DNA of 64,000 bases from Syntrophaceae bacterium. GTDB lineage: Bacteria > Desulfobacterota > Syntrophia > Syntrophales > PHBD01. Shown one piece after another: positions 9,116 to 17,101 of this stretch. The notes under the pieces were generated by a model. It worked only from the letters and a program-made list of their open reading frames with translations, was not told the origin of the DNA and ran no database searches. Location: positions 458,936 through 522,935 of the forward strand of contig JABLXX010000001.1 in the NCBI GenBank assembly GCA_013177825.1, written 5' to 3'. Position 1 is the first letter of the stretch, and every line of letters begins with the position of its first letter. The position numbers and the translations under genes were made by a program.

Positions 9116-9652
9116 CTACCGGCCGAGATCGTCGGCCTCTTCCAGGATACGGATTCCCTCCGTGTCCTGCCTCAGTGCCAGCAGGCCCTTCAGGAACTCC
9201 GCCAGAAACTGCAGCGTCAAGAGCGCCGATCCGAGGGGCAGGAAAGCCTCCGGAATCGCCAGGTACGTCTCGGAGATCTGCATCGACCGGGACTCGCTGA
9301 CGACGGAGTCCCAGAAGAACTCCCACGTGTACATCGTCAGGGCCGCGCAGAACAGGAAACCCACGATGAAGCAGACCATATTGAAGATGATATGGGCCCG
9401 GCCCTTGATGACATGGGGAAGAAACATCATCCGGATGTGCCCCCGTTCGCGGAGCGTGTAGGCAAGCCCGGTGAAGGTCAGCATGGCCATCAGGTAGCCC
9501 GAGTACTCGTCGGTAACGTAGAGGGTTCCGGAGAAGAAACTCCTGGTGATGATTTCGCCTATGACCAGGAGCAGGGCGATCGCCATGAAGATGCCCGCCA
9601 GCCAGCCGCCGGCGCCGGAGAGGCCGTCCAAAACCTTGATCAGCTTTTTCAA
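9116..9652 (-). CDS. dctQ: TRAP transporter small permease, DctQ type
   Basis: A 178-residue membrane protein with four hydrophobic segments, matching the DctQ small subunit that pairs with DctM. SGYLMAMLTFTGLAYTLRERGHIRM is the typical second-helix region with the conserved RERGHIR. Translation appears to start at TTG (9652), with GGAG eight bases upstream; no ATG is better placed. It follows a strong hairpin and T-tract that separate it from dctP, so its expression may be lower than that of dctP. Confidence 0.92.
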   Translation of the reverse strand: MKKLIKVLDGLSGAGGWLAGIFMAIALLLVIGEIITRSFFSGTLYVTDEYSGYLMAMLTFTGLAYTLRERGHIRMMFLPHVIKGRAHIIFNMVCFIVGFLFCAALTMYTWEFFWDSVVSESRSMQISETYLAIPEAFLPLGSALLTLQFLAEFLKGLLALRQDTEGIRILEEADDLGR

Positions 9653-9701
9653 GTGTGTTTCTCCAGGGGGAAAAATTGGGAAACCCCGGCAGGAGTGCCT
9701 G

Positions 9702-9748
9702 AAAAAAGGCCGGGGGACCGGGGGATCAGGCCCCCGGGTTCCCCCGGC
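9702..9748 (-). terminator. strong hairpin plus T-tract between dctP and dctQ
   Basis: On the minus strand a GC-rich stem (GCCGGGGG and a second block of GGGGG pairing with the mirrored C blocks, 9709-9748, one or two bulges) is followed by CTTTTTT. It lies 24 bases after the dctP stop and before dctQ. It should act as a partial intrinsic terminator, giving more binding protein than permease; read-through is required for the rest of the operon unless another promoter exists. Confidence 0.75.
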
Positions 9749-9772
9749 TTCAACCCTGCCGAAGCGTTTTTC

Positions 9773-10765
9773 TTACCGCTTCACTTTCTTCATGAAATCG
9801 GCGTAGATCTTCTTGGCGTCCGGCGGCGCGGTTTTCAGCCAGTCGGCCCGGATCCCCTCGGTGATCTTCTCGAGCTCGGCGATCTGCTTCTTCGTGGGCT
9901 TCACCGTCTGGATGCCGTTCTTGTTGCTGATGGCTTCCATGTCCCTGTCCCACTTCCTGACCTTGGCCCACATGATCGTCTCCATTTCCCTGCCGGCCTT
10001 CACGAGGGCGTCCTGTTGGGCCTTCGGGAGTTTCTGGAAGGCCTTGAGGTTCACGGTGACCATGTTGGTGGCGATGGTGATGTTGAGGGGCTCGAAGTAC
10101 TTCAGCACTTCCCAGAACTTTCCGTCCACGGCCGTGGGGGTCGATGTCATGACCGAGTCGATCACGCCGGTCTGCAGCGACGTGTAGACCTCGCTGAAGG
10201 GAAGGGCCAGGGGTGTGGCGCCGACGGCCTCCATCACCAGGGCGCCGTTCTTGTCGTAGGTTCTCACCTTCAGGCCCTTCATGTCGGCGAGGCTCGCCAC
10301 CTTCTTCTTGGTCCAGAGTCCGGCGCCGGGCCAGGGTGCGATGTAGAGGATCTTCTGGTTCCACTTCTGGGCGGCCTTGTCGAAGTGGGGCCGGGAGATG
10401 TCGAGGAGGAGCTTCAGTTCGTCGAAGTTGCGGACGAGGAAGGGGAGGGTCACGATCTGGAAGACCTTTTCGTCGCCGGCCACGCCGCTGATGAGCATAT
10501 CGGAGACGGGAACCAGCCCGTCGCGGACGACCTTCAGGAGTTCCGGGCCCTTGTATCCCAGGGCGCCACCGCTCTGAACCATCAGTTCCAGCTCTCCGTT
10601 CGTGGCGGTCTTTACCTTGGCGGCAAACTCGGTCAGGCCGACGCTGTGCTCGTTCTTCGGGGGCCATACGGAGTTGGCGTTCCACTGCGTTTTCGCCAGG
10701 CAGGGCGAGGCCAGAAAGGCTGCCGAGACAAGCATGATCAATAACAGGGTCCAGGTCTTCTTCAT
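9773..10765 (-). CDS. dctP: TRAP transporter substrate-binding protein, DctP family
   Basis: A 330-residue periplasmic binding protein. A clear Sec signal peptide ends at about residue 24 (ASPCLA). The family's carboxylate-binding Arg is present as R168 in GLKVRTYD, and the EVYTSLQTGVIDSV segment of DctP proteins follows. The gene neighbourhood (PxpABC) suggests that the bound acid is 5-oxoproline; some Bordetella DctP proteins are known to bind pyroglutamate. The ATG at 10765 has AAAGGAGA at 8 bases. First gene of the operon. Confidence 0.94.
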   Translation of the reverse strand: MKKTWTLLLIMLVSAAFLASPCLAKTQWNANSVWPPKNEHSVGLTEFAAKVKTATNGELELMVQSGGALGYKGPELLKVVRDGLVPVSDMLISGVAGDEKVFQIVTLPFLVRNFDELKLLLDISRPHFDKAAQKWNQKILYIAPWPGAGLWTKKKVASLADMKGLKVRTYDKNGALVMEAVGATPLALPFSEVYTSLQTGVIDSVMTSTPTAVDGKFWEVLKYFEPLNITIATNMVTVNLKAFQKLPKAQQDALVKAGREMETIMWAKVRKWDRDMEAISNKNGIQTVKPTKKQIAELEKITEGIRADWLKTAPPDAKKIYADFMKKVKR

Positions 10766-10843
10766 GTATCGTTTCTCCTTTCCATGGTTTTGAGGTGGGT
10801 GGGTATTCGTCCGGGGCGCTTGGCTCCAGCCGCAAGCGGGGCC

Positions 10844-10906
10844 GATTATAAAACCTCGTTCCGCTCAAAAGCAAGCCGAATTATAAATATTTTGTTTTAT
10901 AAAATC
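10844..10906. promoter_or_regulatory. AT-rich promoter/operator region upstream of dctP
   Basis: An AT-rich island in GC-rich DNA. It contains GATTATAAAACC (10844-10855), TTATAAATA (10881-10889) and the palindrome TTTTATAAAA (10895-10904). On the minus strand TATAAT at 10885-10880 is a candidate -10 for dctP; the -35 is unclear. The near-inverted pair GATTATAAAAC and GTTTTATAAAATC could be regulator half-sites. No regulator gene is adjacent. Confidence 0.4.
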
Positions 10907-11028
10907 AGGGTGATAAACACGATTCTCCGGGGCTTGGCAAACGGTGCGGCCCGATGCCGGAGAAACGGGGGCCGTGTGCGGCGATCGAACCGGTCCGCTG
11001 AAACGGTTCCCTGCCGGCCGGGCCGTCT

Positions 11029-11667
11029 TCAGGGCGTTTCTTCCCGCCTCCGGACACGCTCCGCAGGTCTCCCCGTCGGCCGGGGGAATTCCCCCAGGAG
11101 TTCGTCCAGCAGGAGCGGCGCATCCTGGATGGTCTCCCCGCAGGACCCGCCGCTTTCGACTTCTCCCCGCCAGAGGGGGGGCATTCCGGTTTCGGACCCG
11201 GACCGGAAGACGCGGATGACCACCTTCCGCGAAAACCGGGTCTCGGTGAAGGAGCCCTTGATGTAGAGCCGCTCGTCCTGCAATGCGCCGCCCGCCCCGG
11301 CGGCCGTCTCGATCCGGACGGGGAGGCATTCGTACGACACGTCCAGCGTGATCTCCGGCCGGGTCTCGTCGCGGACATATCCCCGATTCTCGAGGATGCG
11401 CACCGCGTTCCCGGCCAGGGACCGCTCCGCCGCCGCGTCGTCGCCGGCCGACGGCAGGATGAGGAAGCGTGTTGCACCTTCCGGGAATCCGTTCCCGGGA
11501 ACCTGAGCGTGAACGGTCATGGCTACGGTCCCGGGAGGCTCGGCGGCCGCCGCCGGGAAGGGAAGCAGGAACAGGAAGAAGGCGACGGCCGGCAGCAGGC
11601 TCCTGCCGCTTGCGGGAGATTCATTCCCTGAATGGGGGTGCTTCGGCCACGGAAAGACGGTCCTCAC
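11029..11667 (-). CDS. exported protein of unknown function
   Basis: A 212-residue protein with a long basic N-terminus and a hydrophobic core ending in PFPAAAAEPPG, consistent with a Sec signal peptide cleaved near residue 42. The mature part includes a segment (RILENRGYVRDETRPEITLDVSY) resembling small outer-envelope proteins in which conserved R/Y and beta strands alternate, but I do not recognise the family. The start is GTG at 11667, overlapping the MFS stop by four bases (GTGA), so it is translationally coupled to that transporter. The C-terminus is rich in Pro, Arg and Glu. Confidence 0.75.
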   Translation of the reverse strand: MRTVFPWPKHPHSGNESPASGRSLLPAVAFFLFLLPFPAAAAEPPGTVAMTVHAQVPGNGFPEGATRFLILPSAGDDAAAERSLAGNAVRILENRGYVRDETRPEITLDVSYECLPVRIETAAGAGGALQDERLYIKGSFTETRFSRKVVIRVFRSGSETGMPPLWRGEVESGGSCGETIQDAPLLLDELLGEFPRPTGRPAERVRRREETP

Positions 11668-12992
11668 AGGGTTGCCCCCTCCTTTCTTCCCTTTTCCTCG
11701 TCCACGAACAGAAGCAGCGTCCCGCCGGCCAGAAAGAGGAGGGCCACCGACAGGATGCCGATCCGGGAGGCCGCGGGGCCCTCGAACCCCGCCGACCGCG
11801 CTGCGAGGCCCGCCATTCCGACGAGGGCGGGGCCGAAGATGACGGAGAATTTCCCCACCATGTTGAAAAAGCCGAAAAACTCGGCGGGCCGGTCCGGCGG
11901 AATGATCCGGGCGTAGAAAGACCGGCTCAGGGCCTGGACCCCTCCCTGGACGAGGCCGATGGCCGCCGCCATGACAAAGAAGTCCTCCCGGGTCCGCATC
12001 AGGCTGCCCCCGATGGTAACGAGGAGGTAGACGCCGACGGCCAGCAGGATGGCCCGCTTCGTGCCGATCCGTTCTCCCAGGCGTCCGAAGGCCAGGGCCG
12101 CCGGGAAGCCGATAAACTGGACCATCAGGAGGGCCAGGATCAGGTCTTTTGATGCAAATCCAAGGGAGAGCCCGTAGTCCACGGCCATCCGGATGACGGT
12201 GTCCACGCCGTCGATGTAGAACCAGTAGGCCAGGAGGAAGAGGAGGATCGTCGGGTAGCGGCGGATGCCCCGGATCGTCCCGGCGAGATTATGCCAGCCT
12301 TCCCGGAACATGACGCCGACGGAGATCCGCTTTTTCTCAGCGGGCTCCCGGACCCAGAGAAACAGCGGGATCGAGAACACAAGCCACCAGATCCCCACGG
12401 TGACGAAGGAGGCCCGGACCGCCTGGAGAGGATCCGCCAGTCCGAACCGGGCGGGGGAAACGGTCATCCAGATATTGACAGCCAGGAGGATCCCGCCGCC
12501 CAGGTAACCCAGGGCGTACCCGAGGGCGGACACGCGGTCCATGTCCCGGCGGCCGGCGACCAGGGGGAGCAGGGCGTCGTAAAAGACGTTCCCGCCGGCG
12601 AAGCCGATGAGGGACAGTCCGTAGAGAATCGCCGCGGCCGGCCACTGGCCCGCCTGGACAAGGGACAGGCAGGCCGTGGTGAGAGCCCCCAGGCCCAGGA
12701 AGAACAGGAGAAAGCGCCGTCGGGAGCGTCCCCGGTCGGCAGCGGCCCCCAGGAGGGGAAACAGAAACGCCGCGAGGAGGCCGGCGGCGGCATTGGTGAA
12801 TCCCAGGCGGGCCGTGCTGACGACCGGGTCCGCCCCGGCGCAGCAGAATTCCTTGAAGAAGACGGGGAAGAACCCGGCCATGACGGTGGTGGCGTAGGCC
12901 GAGTTCGCCCAGTCATAGAGGGCCCAGCCCCGGACGGACCGCCGTGCCTGCGGCGATGGTTGCGGATTTTCTACGTTTTCGGATTCATTCAT
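11664..12992 (-). CDS. MFS transporter, UMF1/Atg22-like family
   Basis: A 442-residue inner-membrane protein with about twelve hydrophobic segments. Near the N-terminus it has the UMF1/Atg22 hallmark LYDWANSAYATTV, followed by the loop AADRGRSRRRFLLFF (MFS motif A-like). Fungal relatives export amino acids from the vacuole; bacterial substrates are largely unknown. No strong ribosome site precedes the ATG at 12992. It ends within the start of the exported-protein gene (GTGA), so the two form a pair. It is divergent from the gene at 13082. Confidence 0.88.
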   Translation of the reverse strand: MNESENVENPQPSPQARRSVRGWALYDWANSAYATTVMAGFFPVFFKEFCCAGADPVVSTARLGFTNAAAGLLAAFLFPLLGAAADRGRSRRRFLLFFLGLGALTTACLSLVQAGQWPAAAILYGLSLIGFAGGNVFYDALLPLVAGRRDMDRVSALGYALGYLGGGILLAVNIWMTVSPARFGLADPLQAVRASFVTVGIWWLVFSIPLFLWVREPAEKKRISVGVMFREGWHNLAGTIRGIRRYPTILLFLLAYWFYIDGVDTVIRMAVDYGLSLGFASKDLILALLMVQFIGFPAALAFGRLGERIGTKRAILLAVGVYLLVTIGGSLMRTREDFFVMAAAIGLVQGGVQALSRSFYARIIPPDRPAEFFGFFNMVGKFSVIFGPALVGMAGLAARSAGFEGPAASRIGILSVALLFLAGGTLLLFVDEEKGRKEGATL

Positions 12993-13081
12993 GATGAAAG
13001 GGGTTTACGGGGCCGAAGAGCGGGTGTATGATCCCGACGTTTTGTGATCCATAGCCTTTTTCCCGGGGATTGCCAAGCATT

Positions 13082-13867
13082 ATGCCGCCTCTGCTGATGG
13101 ATTCCGTCAACGCCCTGTTGGAACGCCTCCGTGTCCAGTCCCGGGGGGACGTCCGCTTCGAGGAGCGGGAGAATCATCCCGTCCAGGCCACGGTGTCCAT
13201 GGCCGGCCGGGACGAGACGGCCCACCGCATCGTTTACCGGAAATCTCACGACGACGGCATCAATCACGCCGTCGCCGGCGGCTGCGCCCACCTCCTACGT
13301 CTCTTCGGTGCCCCCGAGGAGGAACGTTTCGTCCCCGTCTCCAGCCGGCGAACCCTGATGACCTTCCTGATGGAGGAGGAAGAGGACCTGCGGCGCCTTT
13401 CCTCCGTCTTCGGCCGGGAAAAGATCCGGGACATGGCTGTGATGTGGTATGAAGGGGCGGTTTTCCAGCTCACGAGAATGCCCCCCGACATCATGGTGGA
13501 GAAAGGACTCTACGACGCCCTGCCGGAACTGCGGCCGGCCCAGGCCCGGATGCTTCGCCTGCAGTGGCGATCCGCGATCAATGTTCTCACTCCGGATGCC
13601 CGGAAATACATGCCGAAGCGGATCCACTTCGCCGCCAACGTGATGAACTTCGCCTTTTTCAAGATTCTCGAGGACCACCTGCGCCTCGACTGGACGGCCC
13701 CCTACATGAAGACGATCTTCCTCTTCGACGGCGGCGAGCTGGCGGAGATCACCCGGCGGGAATACGGGGAGGGGCATGCCGGCGACCGGGCCATGATCGA
13801 CCGGTGGGCCGCAAAGGTGGGCCTGGAGGGCTGGTACGAGTGGATCCCCTGGCGGGCGAGGCCGTAA
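13082..13867 (+). CDS. conserved-looking protein of unknown function
   Basis: About 261 residues, soluble, no signal peptide. Coding is supported by its length and by frame-consistent third-position GC. It is rich in Arg, Met and aromatic residues, with a stretch KYMPKRIHFAANVMNFAFFKILEDHLRLDW cut by no obvious motif and a C-terminal WYEWIPWRARP. I do not recognise it. ATGs at 13082 and 13097 and a TTG at 13070 are possible starts; none has a strong ribosome site. It is transcribed divergently from the MFS gene and ends before a good terminator. Confidence 0.7.
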   Translation: MPPLLMDSVNALLERLRVQSRGDVRFEERENHPVQATVSMAGRDETAHRIVYRKSHDDGINHAVAGGCAHLLRLFGAPEEERFVPVSSRRTLMTFLMEEEEDLRRLSSVFGREKIRDMAVMWYEGAVFQLTRMPPDIMVEKGLYDALPELRPAQARMLRLQWRSAINVLTPDARKYMPKRIHFAANVMNFAFFKILEDHLRLDWTAPYMKTIFLFDGGELAEITRREYGEGHAGDRAMIDRWAAKVGLEGWYEWIPWRARP

Positions 13868-14028
13868 ACAGGCTCCTCCCGTCTCAACCCAGCGGGCCGA
13901 TCAGGATCGCTCCCGCCGGCATGACCGCCGCCGCGAGGCGTTTCCAGGCGGCTGAGAACACGGTGCCGGCGGTTCCCCCGCGGGAGAAGATCGCCAGGAA
14001 TTCCGCCGCCGCGGGGGGGGGAGGAGAT

Positions 14029-14064
14029 GCCACCTGTCCGATCTCAATTCCGGGTGGCTTTTTT
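14029..14064 (+). terminator. intrinsic terminator
   Basis: GCCACC at 14029-14034 pairs with GGTGGC at 14053-14058, extended by a wobble and a G-C pair, then TTTTTT at 14059-14064. It lies 160 bases after the orphan gene and 60 bases before the moxR-like gene, so it separates the two units. Confidence 0.7.
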
Positions 14065-14123
14065 CATCGAATTCAAATACAGGGAAAGCCGGTTAAGCGT
14101 TTTCAGCAGGGAAGGAGCCGTTT

Positions 14124-14966
14124 ATGAACGAGAATAATTTTGTTTTCCGCGGGGCGTCCCGGTACGTCCTCGACGACGAGCTGGCCAAGATCGTCAACGT
14201 TTCCATGGCCCTGGAGATGCCCCTCCTCCTCAAGGGGGAGCCCGGTACGGGCAAGACCATGCTGGCTCACGCCATCTCCGAGGCCCTGAACATGCCGCTG
14301 ATCATCCTCAACGTCAAGTCCAGCATGAAGCTCGTGGACGCCCTCTACCAGTACGACACGCTGACCCGCCTCAACGACAGCCGGTTCGGCGACTCGAAAC
14401 GGGACGTCAGCAACATCGAGGATTACATCCGGATGGGCAAGATCGGCCAGGCCTTCACGGCGGACGTCCGGACGGTGCTGCTCATCGACGAGATCGACAA
14501 GGCCGACACGGATTTCCAGGACGACATGCTGGACGTCCTCGACCAGATGCAGTTCGACATCATCGAGGTCGACAAGACCGTCTCGGCCCGGAACCGCCCG
14601 GTCATCATCATCACATCCAACGCCAAGAAAGACCTCTCGGACCCCTTCCTGGGCCGGTGCAACTTCCACCACATCGCCTTCCCGGACCCGGACATGATGC
14701 GCCTCATCCTGGACGTCCACTTCCCGAACCTGAACCGGGAACTGGCGGACGTGTGCATTTCGACCTTCTACCGCCTCCGGGAATTCACCGGGATCGAGAA
14801 GCGCCCCGCCACACGGGAGCTGATCAACTGGATCCGCGCCGTCAAGGCCGACCCCGACTTCAAGGTTTCGTCCCTCAAGCAGGGCGGCGTGCCCTACCTG
14901 GGGGTCCTCTTCAAGAAGAGCCTGGACCTGGAGAACGCCGGCCGGCAGCTCAGGATGCGCACATAG
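14124..14966 (+). CDS. MoxR-family AAA+ ATPase
   Basis: A 280-residue AAA+ ATPase. Walker A GEPGTGKT is at residues 38-45, Walker B LLIDEID near 120-126, and sensor 1 is in IIITSNAKKDLSDPFLGRC. MoxR ATPases act with von Willebrand factor A (VWA) proteins as chaperone-like factors that assemble or activate metalloenzymes; the CoxE-type gene begins 10 bases downstream, giving the classical pair. A ribosome site (GGAAGGAG) precedes the ATG. The enzyme served is not encoded nearby. Confidence 0.92.
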   Translation: MNENNFVFRGASRYVLDDELAKIVNVSMALEMPLLLKGEPGTGKTMLAHAISEALNMPLIILNVKSSMKLVDALYQYDTLTRLNDSRFGDSKRDVSNIEDYIRMGKIGQAFTADVRTVLLIDEIDKADTDFQDDMLDVLDQMQFDIIEVDKTVSARNRPVIIITSNAKKDLSDPFLGRCNFHHIAFPDPDMMRLILDVHFPNLNRELADVCISTFYRLREFTGIEKRPATRELINWIRAVKADPDFKVSSLKQGGVPYLGVLFKKSLDLENAGRQLRMRT

Positions 14967-14976
14967 GGAGCAGGAC

Positions 14977-16170
14977 GTGTTCGTCGATTTCTTCTATACC
15001 CTCCGGGACCGGGGAGTTCCCGTCAAGCCCACGTCCTTTCTGAAGCTTCAGAAGGCGCTGGGGATGGGGCTCATCTGTTCCGTGGAGGACTTCTACACCG
15101 CCGCCCGGTCGATCCTGGTGAAGAGCGAGCGGTACTTCGACACCTACGACCAGGTGTTCGCCCACCATTTCCGGGGGGTGGTCCTTCAGGAGCCGGAGGA
15201 CGCGGAGCTGTCCGAGATGGCCCGGGCCCTCCTGGAGGAGTGGCTGAAAAGCCCCGAGGACGTCGCGGCGGCCCTGGGCATCGAACAGGAGAAGCTGGCG
15301 CAGATGACGCCGGAGGAGTTGCTCCGGTACTTCTTCGACCGCCTCAAGGAGCAGACAAAGGCCCACCACGGGGGCAACCGGTGGATCGGCACGAAGGGGA
15401 CGTCGCCGGTGGGTCACTCCGGGGACCACCCGGGAGGGATGCGGGTCGGCGGACGCTCACGGAACAAGTCGGCCATCAAGGTGGCCATGGAGCGGCGCTA
15501 CCGGGACTACTCCCAGGAAGGCCCCCTGACGGAGAGCCAGATCGGCGAGGCCCTGAAGAAGCTGCGCCGGATGACCCCGGCGGGCCCCCGGGATGTGGTG
15601 AACGTCGACAAGACCATCTACGAGACGATGCGCAACGGCGGCGAGATCGACATCGTCTTCGACCGCCGCCTCAAGGACCGCCTCAAGATCATCCTCATGA
15701 TCGACAACGGCGGCTGGTCCATGGATCCCTACGTGGCCATCGTCCAGACGCTCTTCAACTACGCCCGGAGCCAGTTCAAGGACCTGACCATCTACTTCTT
15801 CCACAACACCCTCTACAGCCGGGTCTGGCTGGATCCCCAGCGCCACCGGAAGCCGGAGCGTCTCGAGGAGTTCATCCGGAAGGACCCGGAGACTCGCCTG
15901 ATCTTCGTGGGCGATGCCAGCATGGCCCCCTACGAGCTGATGCACACCAACGGCTCCATCTACATCGACCAGAAGGAGCACCAGGCCAGCATCGACCGGC
16001 TCAAGTTTCTCGCCCGGAATTTCCGGCACTCCGTATGGCTGAACCCCCAGACGGAAGACGAGTGGGGCTACACCTGGACCGTCGGGGTCATCCGGCAGGT
16101 ATTTCCGATGTTCGAGCTGTCGCTGGACGGACTCGACAAGGCTGTGCAGTACCTCATGTCCCGCCATTGA
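14977..16170 (+). CDS. CoxE-like von Willebrand factor A domain protein
   Basis: A 397-residue cytoplasmic protein of the CoxE type. The N-terminal half (VDFFYTLRDRGVPVKPTSF) is helical and typical of the family; the VWA domain starts near residue 215. The usual metal-binding DxSxS is replaced by MIDNGGWSMDPY: the Asp and a Ser are there, but the spacing differs. A central GGNRWIGTKGTSPVGHSG segment is glycine-rich. The start is GTG at 14977, ten bases after moxR. In carboxydotrophs CoxE helps mature CO dehydrogenase; no cox structural gene is in this window, so the client is unknown. Confidence 0.88.
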   Translation: MFVDFFYTLRDRGVPVKPTSFLKLQKALGMGLICSVEDFYTAARSILVKSERYFDTYDQVFAHHFRGVVLQEPEDAELSEMARALLEEWLKSPEDVAAALGIEQEKLAQMTPEELLRYFFDRLKEQTKAHHGGNRWIGTKGTSPVGHSGDHPGGMRVGGRSRNKSAIKVAMERRYRDYSQEGPLTESQIGEALKKLRRMTPAGPRDVVNVDKTIYETMRNGGEIDIVFDRRLKDRLKIILMIDNGGWSMDPYVAIVQTLFNYARSQFKDLTIYFFHNTLYSRVWLDPQRHRKPERLEEFIRKDPETRLIFVGDASMAPYELMHTNGSIYIDQKEHQASIDRLKFLARNFRHSVWLNPQTEDEWGYTWTVGVIRQVFPMFELSLDGLDKAVQYLMSRH

Positions 16171-16176
16171 TTGTGG

Positions 16177-16302
16177 GACGACCTCGCCAAAAGCCCGGAT
16201 GCTGCGTTGCGCGGCATCCTTCGTCATTGCGACGTACGGACAGAGTACGCCTCATTCCTCAGGATTTGCGCGCCTTGCCTGCGGGCTTATCTCGAGGTCG
16301 TC
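16177..16302. repeat. imperfect palindromic intergenic element, copy A
   Basis: A 126-bp palindrome. Outer arms GACGACCTCG (16177) and CGAGGTCGTC (ending 16302) are exact inverses; pairing continues with interruptions to the centre, where GACGTAC (16231-16237) and GTACG (16245-16249) flank a 7-base loop. The same core occurs in copies B and C near 57 kb. It lies 6 bases after the coxE-like stop. Function unknown; this class of core is non-coding. Confidence 0.8.
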
Positions 16303-16317
16303 TGAACGCCTGCCAGT

Positions 16318-16406
16318 AAATAGAAGGGACACTTCCCCAATTTCTTGTCACGAACAGGCCAAGCGTCTCGTTCCGAATTAGAAATAAGGGAGATGTCCCT
16401 TTATTT
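16318..16406. repeat. 89-bp element with imperfect inverted ends
   Basis: AAATAGAAGGGACACTTCC (from 16318) and the reverse complement of 16382-16406 (AAATAAAGGGACATCTCCC) match over most of 25 bases. The inside is 38 bases, too short for a gene. This looks like a small non-autonomous element or a relic; REP-associated (IS200-like) transposase elements can have similar ends, but no transposase is present. Confidence 0.5.
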
Positions 16407-16432
16407 AATCCCGCGAACAGAAGGTTGAGAGG

Positions 16433-16467
16433 GGGGCTTCCCGGAGCGCGAAGGAAGCCCCTCTTTT
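16433..16467 (+). terminator. intrinsic terminator between convergent genes
   Basis: GGGGCTTCC (16433-16441) pairs with GGAAGCCCC (16453-16461), followed by TCTTTTCTTCT on the plus strand. It would end transcripts from the moxR-coxE side; on the minus strand it lies just after the isochorismatase-family stop but without a T-tract. Confidence 0.6.
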
Positions 16468-16470
16468 CTT

Positions 16471-17004
16471 CTATTTGATCAGCTTGAAGAGTTCCTTCGC
16501 TTTCGGATGGGCCGCCGTCCCCAGCAGTTCGAAGAGCATCATCTCGGTGCTTGCCAGGATGGCCCCCTCGGCGGTCATCCGGCCGATGCCGATCTCCCGG
16601 TTGGCCGTGGTCCGGGACGACACGGCGTCGGACGCCAGGTAAACCTCGAACCCCGCCTCCAGCAGATCCATGCATGTCTGGTAGACGCACACGTGGGCCT
16701 CGATCCCCAGGAGAATCACCTGTTTACGGCCGGTGGCCATCAGTGCGGCGGCGAAAGGTTCATGGTGCCAGCAGCTGAAGGTCTCCTTCACGATGGGATC
16801 GAGGTCCGGCAGGAGTTCCCGGATCTCGGGCACCGTTTCGCCGATCTTCACCTGCTCGGTAAGAATCACGGGGATTCCCAGCGCCCGGGCGCCCAGGAGG
16901 AGTTTCCGGCAGTTCTGCAGGAGAAACTCCCGATCGTCCATGGCGCGATAGAGGTTTCCCTGGATGTCGATGGCGACCAGGACCGCCCTGTCGATTTTCA
17001 GCAT
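16471..17004 (-). CDS. isochorismatase-family cysteine hydrolase
   Basis: A 177-residue cytoplasmic hydrolase of the isochorismatase/nicotinamidase fold. The catalytic triad is visible as D13 (AIDIQG), K73 (IVKETFS) and C106 (EAHVCVYQT), with the cis-peptide region GIEAHVC in place. Members hydrolyse isochorismate, nicotinamide, carbamoyl compounds and others; nothing here fixes the substrate, and no enterobactin-like genes are nearby. It stands alone, converging on moxR-coxE. The ATG at 17004 has GGGAGGC a little upstream. Confidence 0.92.
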   Translation of the reverse strand: MLKIDRAVLVAIDIQGNLYRAMDDREFLLQNCRKLLLGARALGIPVILTEQVKIGETVPEIRELLPDLDPIVKETFSCWHHEPFAAALMATGRKQVILLGIEAHVCVYQTCMDLLEAGFEVYLASDAVSSRTTANREIGIGRMTAEGAILASTEMMLFELLGTAAHPKAKELFKLIK

Positions 17005-17101
17005 GTCTTGTTGCCTCCCCGGATGATAGGTTTCAGGCGAACCGGCACTCTGTCTGACGCCAATGTTCCAGCAGTGAAGGCCTGCCGTGTGCGGGAACAG
17101 G

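Noticed and set aside
7019-10744. A 1,241-codon plus-strand open frame across the TRAP operon.
   Set aside because: It is exactly antisense to dctM, dctQ and dctP, is rich in Asp, Gly, Arg and His, has no domains, and results from high third-position GC.
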